A DNA stretch of 64,000 nucleotides from Triangularia verruculosa (Eukaryota; Ascomycota; Sordariomycetes; Sordariales; Podosporaceae). Under the pieces are notes generated by a model that was not told the origin of the DNA, ran no database searches, and was given only the letters and a program-made list of their open reading frames with translations. A program made the position numbers and the translations under genes. This document shows, in pieces, positions 44,102-54,189 of this stretch. The stretch covers positions 58,164 to 122,163 of the forward strand of contig MU863989.1 of assembly GCA_033296885.1 (NCBI GenBank), given 5' to 3'. Each line of letters begins with the position of its first letter. Position 1 is the stretch's first letter.

Positions 44102-45856
44102 ATGCCGAAGCGACACCCGTCCCCGGGCAAAGCCCAAAAGCCCGTCATCATCGTTGGAGCAGGTCTCGCCGGCCTTGTTGCTGCCTTTGAGCTTTCTCGT
44201 CTTCGCGTGCCCGTCATCCTCCTCGACCAGGAAAATGCAAACAATGTTGGCGGTCAAGCGTTTTGGTCTTTGGGTGGCATCTTTTGCGTCGACTCTTCCT
44301 ATCAGCGGAGAATGGGTATCAAGGACTCGAGGGAGCTGGCCATGAAGGATTGGTTCAACTCGGCCCAGTTTGACCGCGAGAAGGAGGACTACTGGCCGCG
44401 GAGATGGGCAGAGGCCTTCGTCAATTTCGCCACCGACGAAATGGAGGATTATGTCAGGGCTCGGGGCTTGGGGTTCTTGGTCAATGTTGGCTGGGCTGAG
44501 AGGGGCGATGGACGAGCTGACGGTCACGGTAATTCGGTGCCCAGATTTCACTTGACTTGGGGCACTGGCCCCGAGGTTGTCAGGGTCTTTGCCGAGCCCG
44601 TGAAGAAGGCCGCTAAGAAGGGGACCGTCGATTTCAGGCACCGCCACCGCGTTGACGAGATTATCTTGGATGAGCTGACAGGAAGAGCAGTTGGTGTAAA
44701 GGGTAGCATCCTGGAAGAGGATAACTCACCTCGGGGTGTCAAGTCGTCAAGGACTGTGGTGGACCAGTTTGAGATCCATGGGGCTGCCGTCCTGGTCACG
44801 TCAGGAGGTATTGGGGGCAACGTTGAGAAGGTGAAAGCTTCGTGGCCTGTCGACAGATTGGGCCCCAAAGTACCCCAGAACTTTGTTGTCGGCGTGCCGC
44901 ACCATGTTGATGGGAGGATGATTGACATTACCGAAGGTGCCGGCGCGAACATCATCAACCGGGATCGCATGTGGCATTACACCGAGGGACTGGCAAACTG
45001 GAACCCAATCTGGCCTGGTCACGGTATCCGTGTTCTGCCTGCACCGTCGTCTCTTTGGATCGACGCCAATGGCAAGCGGCTACCCAACCACCTCTTCCCC
45101 GGTTGCGACACACTCGGCACGCTCAAGTACATTTGCTCGACCGGCCATGATTACACTTGGTTCATCACCGACGAGGCCATTGTTGCGCGTGAGTTTGCCC
45201 TGTCGGGTTCGGAACAGAACCCAGATGTGACTGGGAAATCCGTCTGGGGTGTCTTGACACAGCGCGTGCTTTCCAAGAAGGGCACCATCCCAGTACAGAA
45301 CTTTGTCAAGAACGGTGTTGATTTTGTGGTCAAGGATAACTTGGAGGACTTGGTCGAGGGAATGAACCAGCTGGTGGCCAAGATTCCAGGGGGCGTGCCA
45401 CTTGACTACCAGAAGATCAAGGAAGTGGTGGAGACTCGAGACAGCCAGTTCGACAATCCCTTCTCCAAGGATGCCCAGACCATGCTCATCAACTCGGCGA
45501 GAACCTACTGGCCTGATAGACGCAGTCGTATTGCGCCCCCTCACAAGCTGCTGGACAAGAAGAAGAGTGGGCCTCTGATCGCCGTCCGCATGAACCTGTT
45601 GACCAGAAAGACGCTGGGTGGCATCGAGACCAACTTGAAGAGCCAGGTGATGAAGGCCGATGGCAGCACCTTCAAGGGTCTGTACGCTGCAGGCGAGGTC
45701 GCTGGATTTGGAGGAGGGGGTGTGCATGGCTACAACAGTCTGGAAGGAACCTTTTTGGGTGGGTGCATCTTCTCAGGCAGAGCTGCTGGACTTGGTATTG
45801 CGGAAGAGTTGGGCTATGATATCTCCAAGGCGAGCAATGTTCGGGCACATCTGTAA
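44102..45856 (+). CDS. FAD-dependent dehydrogenase (FAD_binding_2, 3-ketosteroid dehydrogenase/fumarate reductase-like)
   Basis: This intronless gene encodes 584 residues. The FAD-binding Rossmann motif VGAGLAGL is at residues 18-25, followed by the acidic end of strand 2 (LLDQE) and GGQAFWSLGGIF. The C-terminal FAD contact is a clear GLYAAGEVAGFGGGGVHG...LEGTFLGGCIFSGRAAG. This layout is that of the flavocytochrome c/3-ketosteroid-delta1-dehydrogenase group of FAD dehydrogenases common in bacteria and fungi. No signal peptide is seen, so it is probably cytosolic. The substrate could be a steroid-like or other cyclic ketone, but that is family analogy only. The lack of introns fits, but does not prove, old transfer from bacteria. 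Leader and ATG context (CGATAATGCCG) are ordinary. Confidence 0.88.
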   Translation: MPKRHPSPGKAQKPVIIVGAGLAGLVAAFELSRLRVPVILLDQENANNVGGQAFWSLGGIFCVDSSYQRRMGIKDSRELAMKDWFNSAQFDREKEDYWPRRWAEAFVNFATDEMEDYVRARGLGFLVNVGWAERGDGRADGHGNSVPRFHLTWGTGPEVVRVFAEPVKKAAKKGTVDFRHRHRVDEIILDELTGRAVGVKGSILEEDNSPRGVKSSRTVVDQFEIHGAAVLVTSGGIGGNVEKVKASWPVDRLGPKVPQNFVVGVPHHVDGRMIDITEGAGANIINRDRMWHYTEGLANWNPIWPGHGIRVLPAPSSLWIDANGKRLPNHLFPGCDTLGTLKYICSTGHDYTWFITDEAIVAREFALSGSEQNPDVTGKSVWGVLTQRVLSKKGTIPVQNFVKNGVDFVVKDNLEDLVEGMNQLVAKIPGGVPLDYQKIKEVVETRDSQFDNPFSKDAQTMLINSARTYWPDRRSRIAPPHKLLDKKKSGPLIAVRMNLLTRKTLGGIETNLKSQVMKADGSTFKGLYAAGEVAGFGGGGVHGYNSLEGTFLGGCIFSGRAAGLGIAEELGYDISKASNVRAHL

Positions 45857-46792
45857 AGCACATGGAAGGCCATCCATCTATATACTTTATCACCAATTAG
45901 ACCCAAGGGGCTTCGTAGGCTCTAGGCATTACCAGGCATATTACACTCTTTATCTTGCCTCCTGCTCTCGACGCTGCCATTCTTTCCCCACAATTCCCAC
46001 GACAACGCAAGTTCGGACGGTTATCTGGCAAGTTCGGACGGTTTTGACGCACGTTCGGACGGTTTTTGCGCTTTTCAGGCAACGTGGGAAGGTGCGCTTT
46101 GAATCTCACCTCGAACCTGAGGCTGCAAAGGTCAATAGAGAAGTTGAATGCCGAAAAGGAGACGCATATTTTGCTGTGTGCGGCATGTTTCACAGGAATG
46201 GTCGCTGCTTCACGGCAAGCTGCAGGTCCTTAAGCTTGGATTACATATATTAAGAGTTGGGCTTTACTTATTAATAGTGACCTGTGGACTTTAATATTTT
46301 GGACGTTATTGTAGCACTGAAGCCAAGTCAGGAGTAATAGCTTAGACTATAATCTAATACTCATTAGGACACTATACACTCGAGCTAAGGTGATTGACTT
46401 TAGGATTAAAGGGTCATTAAGCTTGGATGGCAGATGTTGAAATTTGGATGCAGGGCATTATGACGTGGCATATGATGTCAAGAATAGGTAGAAAGAACAA
46501 GCAATTGTGAAGCCTTTTGAGACGCATGTGGACAGAGTGAACAAAATGTATAAATCAACGCGCATGTTCCAATGCAGCGTAGTCTGCCAGAGAGTAGCTA
46601 TAGAACTGAGAGCACCTTGGTGAAATCATCGCAGTGTCAAAAACCTGTCGCTTTTCCAGCAAGCCTCCCATCCCGATCTTTGTTTCCTCCGCCAATGCCA
46701 TTACCCTTCTTCTTCTCACGTACTCAGCCACCTCTCCAATATAGGTACCAACACACATTTATACAAGACTCTCGCTTCCACCACCATCTCCA
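45857..46792. other. intergenic with triple 21-bp direct repeat
   Basis: No gene is visible. Besides the repeat listed separately, the middle (46240-46450) is AT-rich and unremarkable. Confidence 0.45.
46011..46062 (+). repeat. three direct copies of GTTCGGACGGTT at 21-bp spacing
   Basis: GTTCGGACGG occurs at 46011-46020, 46032-46041 and 46053-46062, each followed by TT and spaced by exactly 21 bp, about two helical turns. Spacers differ, so only the core and the spacing are kept. It lies in the shared 3' region of the dehydrogenase and SRA genes. Confidence 0.9.
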
Positions 46793-48489
46793 TCAAATCG
46801 AGGCTCCAGGGTAGCCATCCCTGATCTTCTCATAGTCGTTCTTCTGCTGCCAATCTGGCACGCTGCCAGCAATCTCTTGAAGCGACTGCTGATTTGGCAG
46901 CCTGCGAAGTGTGTACCGAAACCACTGCTTCCCGCCCCTTGACACCTCATGCCGACCTGTCACCCTGTAGAGTCCGTCGTATCTTATCCCGATCTGGGGT
47001 GCCCAGCCTTTCCTGTTGGCGGCGCGGAGCACCCTCACTGGGATTCCATCAGCCATCGACTTGTTGAGAGCCTGAGTACCGCGCGACATGGTATGGACCC
47101 CAGAGTGGTTTGTCGAATAATAGAGGACATCCCCCTGGTCATCGTCAACATCCTGATAATCTTTGCCGTTACCCACGACGACCGAGTAAACTCCTTCCAA
47201 TGGAAGTCCGTAGATGCCAGCCTGACAATGTCCGTGGGCCCCGCGGAAGAGTGCCACCATTTGGAGAGGCCACCAATCACCAGGAGTGAGACCATTGTGC
47301 CCAAACACTCTGGCGCTGACCTGCTCGCGACGCAAGGCTGTATTCAGTTTGTAGCTCAGAGCTTTATGCGAGCGGTAACAAATGACGCCATGCATGATTC
47401 CGTTTCTGCCGTAGATGGGGTGATCGGGAGGCGGCGGGCGGATGCTGCTAACACCCTGGCCGGGACCTGGACGTGACACCGCTCTGGCAGGGCCGGGGGA
47501 CACAGGCGTGTCGTTGTTATTGCTAGTATCGCTGGCATAGTCCTCGTCCTCCCGGCCCCAGTTCTCTTCATCGAACCTCTGGCGTAAAGCCCTGGCAGCG
47601 TCCCTCAGGTCTTCTGGAATCCCTTGATATTCTGGCCGCTGAAACAAATCCAAAGCTGAACCTAGCTCCCTTTGCGCACCCGGTCTGATAACAGCCTCAG
47701 ACTCGAGCCACCAGAAGAAAGCTCTGACTGAGCGTTGGTATTTGGGAATCTCACGAGGGTCTGACTCTTTGCTGGGCCTGTTATGCTTGTAAAAGACCAC
47801 AAGATGTTTGGTCTGGGAGATACCATCTGAGAGACTCCCTGTCCATACTTCGATGTGAGCCTCGACAGGCTCCGAGGGCTCCCGGACCGACGGAGAGGCA
47901 GTTTCCTCATTGCCTGCCGGATCTGCTGATAATCTCTCTGCGATGCTTGTCTCGGCTGTCGAGGTCTCGACTGAACTATTGCGCGTCACAGGCAGCTGAT
48001 CAATCTGTGCCTCGGCCAGTGCTTTACCGGCGAGCGTAGGTGACAGCGTCCTAGGGGAATTAACCTTCTTCTTCTTGACACCCTAGTGAACACACTGTTA
48101 GATTTCCTGCATTGAATTGGATCGACGATAGGAGCTGAAATACCAAAACAAAAAGCACCAGCGCAGTTCAACGCCACCTCACGTTATTACAAGTAGAAGC
48201 ACGCATGCTAACAACAGCAGCCCTCAAAACTCAGCCCAACAAGCCCCCCCTCAAGATACATAAGACAGGAACGATACATGATTGGAAACAGACAAGATGG
48301 AATTCGCAATTATACCATAAACAGAAACCTAAATTAAAGAGACAGAAGACTTACAGCATCGAGCCTTCTAGGGGCGTTAACACTCCTTTTCCTACCGCTG
48401 CCCGGGTTAGGATTCTGCCCACCGCCTCTCAAGCTGCCGCCACCCTGTCCACCTCTAGACGACGCAGGCTTGTCGTTCAGGATAGGCAT
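46793..48489 (-). CDS. SRA-YDG domain protein (methylated-DNA reader type)
   Basis: Exon 1 (48489-48355, 45 codons) and exon 2 (48082-46793) join in phase 0 across a 272 bp intron (GTAAGT to CTAG) and encode 474 residues. The N-terminus is Gly/Arg/Lys rich with KKKKVNSPR and looks nuclear. A region at about 118-215 (helical, VRAFFWWLESEAV) precedes a complete SRA-YDG domain (about 302-441): VFGHNGLTPGDWW, QAGIYG, GVYSVVVGNGKDYQDVDDDQGDVLYY, TQALNKSMADGIPVRVLR and the signature YDGLYRV (413-419). SRA domains flip and read 5-methylcytosine, often hemimethylated, as in UHRF1 and plant SUVH proteins. No RING, SET or nuclease domain is seen. The gene stands next to a RIP-mutated transposon nest. 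The ATG at 48487-48489 is chosen because the long frame otherwise lacks an ATG near its start. Confidence 0.88.
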
Positions 48490-49119
48490 CTTTTTCCCGC
48501 TGCAGTGTCAGACACGGATATTTCAAAGAGCTTCAATCCCCCTCGGACGTGTGAGGGAAAAGATGCAGAGTGACACCGCTATGCGCCGGCTGTGACTCAA
48601 ACGGCGAGATATGAGCCCCGCTGCGAAACAGCCACAGAACCGTGTTCCGACCGATGGCGGGATAGTAACGCGACGCGGTCGTATGCAGAGCCAGGAAAAT
48701 CCGGTGCTTGAAAATAGAAACCGCGGTGTGCAGCTTAGGTGTCGATAATGATGTGACTTTTGCAGAAGCAGTGGGCGATGAACTGCTGATGGGCGAGGAA
48801 CTAAAACATGCAGCGAGTTAGCAATTTTAAATGACCATGGCGTGTAGCAAAATCAACACTGCAAGATAGAATGGCGAGGGAAGACTTTTCGCTGGAATCC
48901 GTGTAGAGGTATGGTAGAAGACCATGTAAAACGACGGAACTCAGACCACTAAACTAGAAGCTTGGATTGGTGAAACGGCAGTCTAAGATCTGTTGATGAT
49001 CTGGGCAGACGAAAGTAAGAGTAGAAGCTGGGGTTGAGGTAAGGGAAAGTAGGGGGAAGAGGTAAGGTATTTAAGCTGGGGTTTAAAGGTGAAGTCTGAA
49101 TCGAAGTAAGACAGAAGCT
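48490..49119. other. intergenic, edge of the RIP island
   Basis: No gene is visible. It contains the promoter of the SRA gene and, at 48949-49119, repeated AGAAGCT(G/A)GG words. Base composition turns AT-rich to the right of about 49.2 kb. Confidence 0.45.
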
Positions 49120-49220
49120 AGGACTAACGTATTTGATAAGCGAGCGGATCGGACAAGCGAGTGGATCGATTTCGCACGCGATACAGCTCTCTACCTGCAA
49201 CATCAATTTCCTCCACCATA

Positions 49221-51106
49221 CCAAGATATCTTCGATTCTAGTTAAGGTAAAAGTTATTCCTGCACTTAAAGCCCTTAAAAATGACCCTAAACTAAGCCTT
49301 AAAGCTGTAGCGAGGCTTTATTCTGTGCCTTATACTACCCTCTATCGCTGACGCGCTAGTAAGCCTATACGGCGCGATATTCTAACTAACTTACGTAATT
49401 TGACGGATTTAGAGGAGTAGACGATAGTTTAGTACGTCCTTAAGCTCTCTATACGCGCATTCCTACCTAGATTAAGTAGTGTAGAAGATATAGCTAACTA
49501 ACTGCTACGCGTACGCGACGCGCCTCCTATTAGTAAACGCTAGGCCCATAACTTCGTTAAACGCTAGCTATAGCTCTATACGCGTTTTACGCGTAGATAC
49601 GACTACTAAAGGGCTAAGTGCGAGGATCTAAAGGTTATTACCGAGTGGTTTACGCTTATACAGAATACTAAGGCTAAGTACGGTATTATAGATAATAATA
49701 TTTATAACTTCGACGAGACTGGGTTTATAATAGGTATTATCTTCGCGGGTATAGTAGTTACGACCTCGGACGGCCTTAGTAAAGCGAAATTAACTTAGTT
49801 TAGTAACCGTAAATAAACGACTGTAATTTAGGGAGTTAATACCTTCGGCTAGGCTATTCCTCCCTTTATTATTTTAGCTGCGCAGTACTACCTTGCTAAC
49901 TAATATACTGTTGAAATAGGTGCTATTGAGGCCTGCAAGTACAGGGCTTTGATAGCTATCGGCATAGTCCACTGGGAGTGAGGAAGACTTTGACGGCAGC
50001 GTACGACAGTGGGCGAGCACTGAAAGAAGATGTGTTATAGGGAACGGCGCCCTGTAAATACGGAAGGTTATCACTGCAACTAAGGCTTGTAAGGCACTGA
50101 AATAGATGTGGTGAACCAGTATATTGATTGAACTTAAAGGAAAGAAAACTATCACAGTGAACAGGGCTTATTGCCGAGCTCTTATAGGCCTTCGGTCTTC
50201 CAATTGCTTCCCGGGGCGCTCACCGGAGCGCTCCCCAAACCCGTTGAGAGCGCTAACCCACATGGCACGTGGCGCTACCGTTTGACTGCTGCAGGGCACT
50301 GGGCTAGCGCCCTTCGCCCCGGAGTCTCGGGTTATTTCAGGGAGCCGCACCCGGAGCCGCACCCGGAGCCTCTGGGCACCTCAATGAGCCGCAGCTCCCG
50401 GAGCCTATGACTCAGTGAACACTGTTGAATTTTCCAAGCCATTGAAGCCCTGTATTCTACAGGGCTTGAACACACTGTAAAATCCACAAACAAATGCTGT
50501 ATTTCAACATATACCGAGTATAACCTTCCGGCCAATTAGCGTATCGTAATTACCGATAATAGCTAGACTATTAATTTAATAGGCCTAGATTAGATTAAAT
50601 ACTTCGATTATTATATAGCGTCCTACATAAAGGGTAAATATCGGTTATTAATCCTCGACGGTTACGAAAGCCACCATTCGACCGGATTCGAACGCTATTA
50701 CCAGCAAAATAATATTATTACGCTCTATATACCTCTATATTCCTCTCACCTCCTTTAACCACTCGATATTAATTACTTTAGGCCGCTAAAATAGGCGTAC
50801 AGTCGCCAGATCGAAGACTTAATATACGCGTATATTAATTACGTAAGTAAAGTCGAGTTCCTTTATATCTTCCGCGAAGCTTTCTTTACCTCTATAACGG
50901 AGAAGAATATATAGGGTGGCTTTACGGGTACTGGCCTTATACCGTATAATCCAGAAAAAGTACTTTCTAAGTTAAATATAAAGCTTCGTATATTAATACC
51001 CCCGACTTTACAGCCCGGTACTCTATAACCTTAGGTATTCTAAATACCATAAAACCCCCGAGAAGCTAACTTACAGTTAACGTTTATTAAGACTTGCATT
51101 ACTAAC
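49221..51106 (+). pseudogene. pogo/Fot1-like DDE transposase, RIP-mutated
   Basis: One reading frame, broken by many TAG/TAA codons, keeps the family outline. It opens with an HTH segment (ALKNDPKLSLKAVARLYSVPYTTLYR), followed by a CENP-B-like DNA-binding part (RAFLPRLSSVEDIAN, TRFTRRYDY). Then comes the DDE nuclease with NFDETGF (first Asp) and LLILDGYESHHS (second Asp). PLYSSHLL and PLDINYF precede the third acidic region. Fot1/pogo transposases cut and paste with TA target duplications. After removing the 49908-50509 insertion the frame continues without shift. Where homologues have Trp or Gln the copy often has TAG or TAA, as expected from C to T and G to A changes. The C-terminus is lost at 51107. 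Confidence 0.85.
49908..50509. mobile_element. 602-bp MITE-like non-autonomous element, apparently not RIPed
   Basis: The insertion is bounded by TATA on both sides (49904-49907 and 50510-50513), consistent with a TA or TATA target duplication. Its ends are inverted: TGTTGAAATA on the left and TATTTCAACA on the right, with a second inverted block TACAGGGCTT just inside. The centre is GC-rich, with GGGGCGCTC...GAGCGCTCCCC as an inverted repeat and tandem GGAGCCGCACCC units at about 50341-50372. It has no coding frame of note. Base composition is clearly unlike the RIPed host transposase around it. Confidence 0.8.
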
Positions 51107-51726
51107 TGTTAACGTATGGCACATAATAGGTGCCGGGTAAGACCCAGGTGTTGAGGTGCCGGGTAGGTCTTCCAACTTCGTCTCACATAAGCTTAACTCG
51201 GCAGACGAGCCCCTTAGCCAAGCCTAACCTTGGCACTATACTATTATAGGTCTAGCGTAACCTAAGACCTACCAAAGGGCTCGGCTCCCAAGGATTTGTC
51301 AGCTATCGAAGGGAATCGAAGCCCGTAGAACTAAGCTATACCCTCTATAGCTTAGTAGTCCCACAGGGCACCCTGCTACCCTATAGGGGCCCAGTGCCCT
51401 GTAGAACCTGCTGGAAGACCAGCACACTTGTATAAGTAGACCTCTCCTCTCCTCTCAATCCTGTATGTAGTAAGCAAGCATAAGCAATAGAGCACAAGTC
51501 AACAATATACATGCACTTAAAGCCTCTGTATTAGACTAAGTACAAGCACTCAAAGCCTCTGTACTGTGACGTCTTGCCCACTGTAATAACAGTGGTCTTG
51601 CTTCCTTTAGCACTGCTGTCGTACACCCCTTTCTTCCGCTTCCGCTACGCACTGCTACAGCGCATAGTTCACTGTAGCTCCCCTGTAGGCACTGTATTAC
51701 AGGCCTATAGGGCAACGCAGCAAATA
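51107..51726 (+). repeat. copia left (5') LTR, 620 bp
   Basis: Starts TGTTAACG and ends CAAATA, the latter probably CA changed to TA. It carries a 55 bp segment (GTAGGTCTTCCAAC onward) that is missing from the right LTR. Confidence 0.9.
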
Positions 51727-51738
51727 GGTTATGAGCCC
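51727..51738 (+). other. copia primer-binding site for half initiator tRNA-Met
   Basis: GGTTATGAGCCC directly follows the LTR and is the reverse complement of GGGCTCATAACC, the anticodon arm of initiator tRNA-Met. Priming from a tRNA-Met half fragment is known for Drosophila copia and related elements. Confidence 0.75.
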
Positions 51739-51969
51739 GGGTAACTAAACGGCCCGGAAGCCAACCTACCGACCTTCAATCCTACTGCCTACCGCTGGTA
51801 GCTCGCAGGTGCTGTACTACAGCACCTACCCACTATCGATTAGCGCTTCCACGATCCGATCGACGACCTGTAGTACTGAACTTCAGGCTACCTCTTACTG
51901 GAATAGTGCTGTACTACAGGCTATTCCACTGCAACCTTACTAACCATAGTTGAATACGTTGACCAACCT

Positions 51970-52872
51970 ATGGACCACTCGGCCGGCGCTGCTTCAGCGC
52001 CCCCAAGCCCAAGCCTACAAGGCTTACAGGCTCAAATTAATACCCTCGAGAACCGGCTTCAGCAGGTGATTACACTGCTCGAACGTAACCTAATGGCTGA
52101 ACAACAATAGTAGCCGTAGCCACCTCCTCAACCCCCTGCGCCTACCCCCGAGCCCTCTACTTCTACAGGGCTCTCAGGGTACTCGGCGATGGACTTTAGC
52201 GCTCTTACAACGAAGGAGCTAGCTAAACAGTCCCTACACCTCGCTGAAAAATAGCGCCTATCAGGGCCTGAAAACTATTAATAGTGGTACCAGGCTATCT
52301 CGATTTAGTTCAGGGCACTACAAATCCCTAACTTTCTAGAGGACCTAGACCGGATCAGTGGCCTACTCACTGATCTACAGAAGGCTGCCTTGCTGTTAAC
52401 CCTCCGAAATACACTGAGAGAGGGACCACTTTCCACCATAGCCTTCGACACCGACCCCGCTGTAGCCTACAAACGCCTGAGAGTACAGTACGCTCCCACC
52501 CAGCCAGTGCTCCGAGACTCCCTATATAGGGAATACCACTACTTACGATTCGACGGATCTACTATTATAGTGGATTTCAACGCCAAATTCAACACCTTCG
52601 CAGCCCGGCTGAGCGCCCTAGGCGTTAAAATAGCTGAGATTGATTAAATCAACTACTATTTTAATATACTAGAAGGCCACTTCTCCTAGTGGGCAGAGCG
52701 CTGTAGAGGCCTACTACGGTAAGAGTAGTGGTTCTATAATATAAAAGGTAAGCCTATAAAGCTAAGCCTACTGTACTTTTAGGAGGACCTACTAGCCGAG
52801 ACTTGCAATACGGCTTCAACCACTTTACAGCGGCTCTCAATACTATAAGTCGATTATAAGTGTAACCGTAGG
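51970..52872 (+). pseudogene. copia gag, RIP-mutated 5' part of gag-pol
   Basis: The frame opens at ATG 51970 with a coiled-coil-like stretch (LQAQINTLENRLQQVITLLERN), then a Pro-rich region and the copia-type gag helices (LRNTLREGPLSTIAFDTDP, YREYHYLRFDGSTIIVDF). Several TAG stops interrupt it. The reading stops at the gypsy target site 52868-52872 and resumes at 60342. Confidence 0.8.
52868..52872. repeat. target-site duplication GTAGG (left copy)
   Basis: GTAGG precedes the gypsy element; the same five bases follow it at 60337-60341. Confidence 0.85.
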
Positions 52873-53273
52873 TATGACGATCCCCTATCCAGAACCTCTG
52901 AAAGGGATACCGGTTAAAGGCAAACTTCTAAATAATAGATCGGTGCAGCTAAACAGCGCACAACAAGATATCTCAATGTAAACACAAAATACCGTAAATA
53001 CAAGTTGTAATTATATACTACGGAACTATCTACAAGCTATCTAGTTCCTCCGTATATATAGACCACTATTTCCTGGATCATTGTTCTTTCTCAATGATCC
53101 CTAAAGCCGGATTATTAAATTATTACCATAATCCAATAATCTTTTTCTTAGATTATACTCTTAACCTAATAATCCTCTTCTAGTAGGTTTACTTTCTATT
53201 CTTCTAATTAGCTATCCTTCTTTTCCTTTTAATTGGCTAATACTGCCGGGAGTCCGTATTTAAGAATGTAATA
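52873..53273 (-). repeat. gypsy 3' LTR, 401 bp
   Basis: It matches 59936-60336 along its whole length with many transition differences in both directions of strand, as RIP leaves. The minus-strand ends are TATTAC (from TGTCAC) and GTCATA. Confidence 0.9.
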
Positions 53274-53289
53274 CGATTCCCCTCCTTCT
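53274..53289 (-). other. gypsy polypurine tract
   Basis: On the minus strand AGAAGGAGGGGAATCG abuts the 3' LTR, the usual place for plus-strand priming. Confidence 0.6.
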
Positions 53290-54189
53290 AGGTCGACGTT
53301 TCGGCGACCTTAGTTAAAACTCGGCTAGTAATTATCTCTTCTTCCTTTTAATAGGTCCTTTTCCTCCTATCCCTTCTTTTACGATATTTAACCGTATAAG
53401 TAAACGTAAATATCCTAAAACGCTAAGCCGTTAAAGCTTTACGGAAAAGATCTTTTGTTACTCGATCGCGATACTTACTCCTTACTCTACATATACTTCC
53501 CGTAAGCTTTCCTACGTTCTATTTTCCGCTGATTCCTCTTATTACTACGAGTATATCCGTCGTACTCTCCTTTACTATAACGTTTAAGGCGTTACTCTAT
53601 ATTAACTATTGTAGATTATTTCGCAGTATAACGCTATCGAAGCCGAGCTTAAACGGGCCGAAGAATTAGCTAAAGCCGCTAATGTTAAAGTTCGTCGATT
53701 TCGCCGTTAGAAAAAGGCCTAGTTAGAGAAAATATCTTGGGCCGTATTTCGTAGTTTCGATAGTATAGAGGAGTTAGAAAAAGTCGAGCGAGAAGAGTAG
53801 GCTATTAATAAGGCCGTTTCCCCACCCTTATTAGACCCTTCTTTCGACTAGGCCCCCGCGCCTTTAAATTAACTAAACCATAACTTCCCTACTAATCCCG
53901 CTAGTCCCGCTAATAGCTTAGATCTTAGCTTAAGCGGCCCTTCCTTCCTTACCGATTAAAGCGCCGTTAATAATACGCCTTAAACTTTTTAAAATAGTTA
54001 AAGTATATAGCGCTAGTTATAAATAGGTCCTTAAATATCTATTAACTTTATAATATAACGTACAATATATCGATTACTACATCGGAGGCGCGGATTCGAT
54101 TCCCGTTAAAGTTCTCCGTATCCAGATTCATAGGTACTACCTATAATCTAAATACAGTTTCTTTTTACCTAAATTAACTCTAATCGGTC

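Larger units (their letters stand above)
49120..51106 (+). mobile_element. pogo/Fot1-type DNA transposon, RIP-degraded, cut by later insertions
   Basis: The element starts near 49120 (boundary approximate) with a subterminal direct repeat, AAGCGAG(C/T)GGATCG at about 49139 and 49156. It carries a broken DDE transposase (separate entry), is interrupted by a 602 bp insertion at 49908-50509, and is truncated on the right by the copia LTR at 51107. No matching right terminal inverted repeat was found in the window. Confidence 0.75.

Noticed and set aside
46011..46062. A CRISPR-like array
   Set aside because: The genome is fungal, there are only three 10-12 bp cores with 9-11 bp spacers, and no cas genes; kept only as a spaced direct repeat.
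47986..48177. A separate small minus-strand gene overlapping the start of the SRA gene
   Set aside because: The stretch is explained as the 5' part of exon 2 and the intron of the SRA gene, which read in a different frame with a nuclear-type basic sequence.
54085..54110. B-box-like GGATTCGATTCCCG inside the gypsy element
   Set aside because: No matching tRNA arms around it; it lies in AT-rich RIPed DNA.
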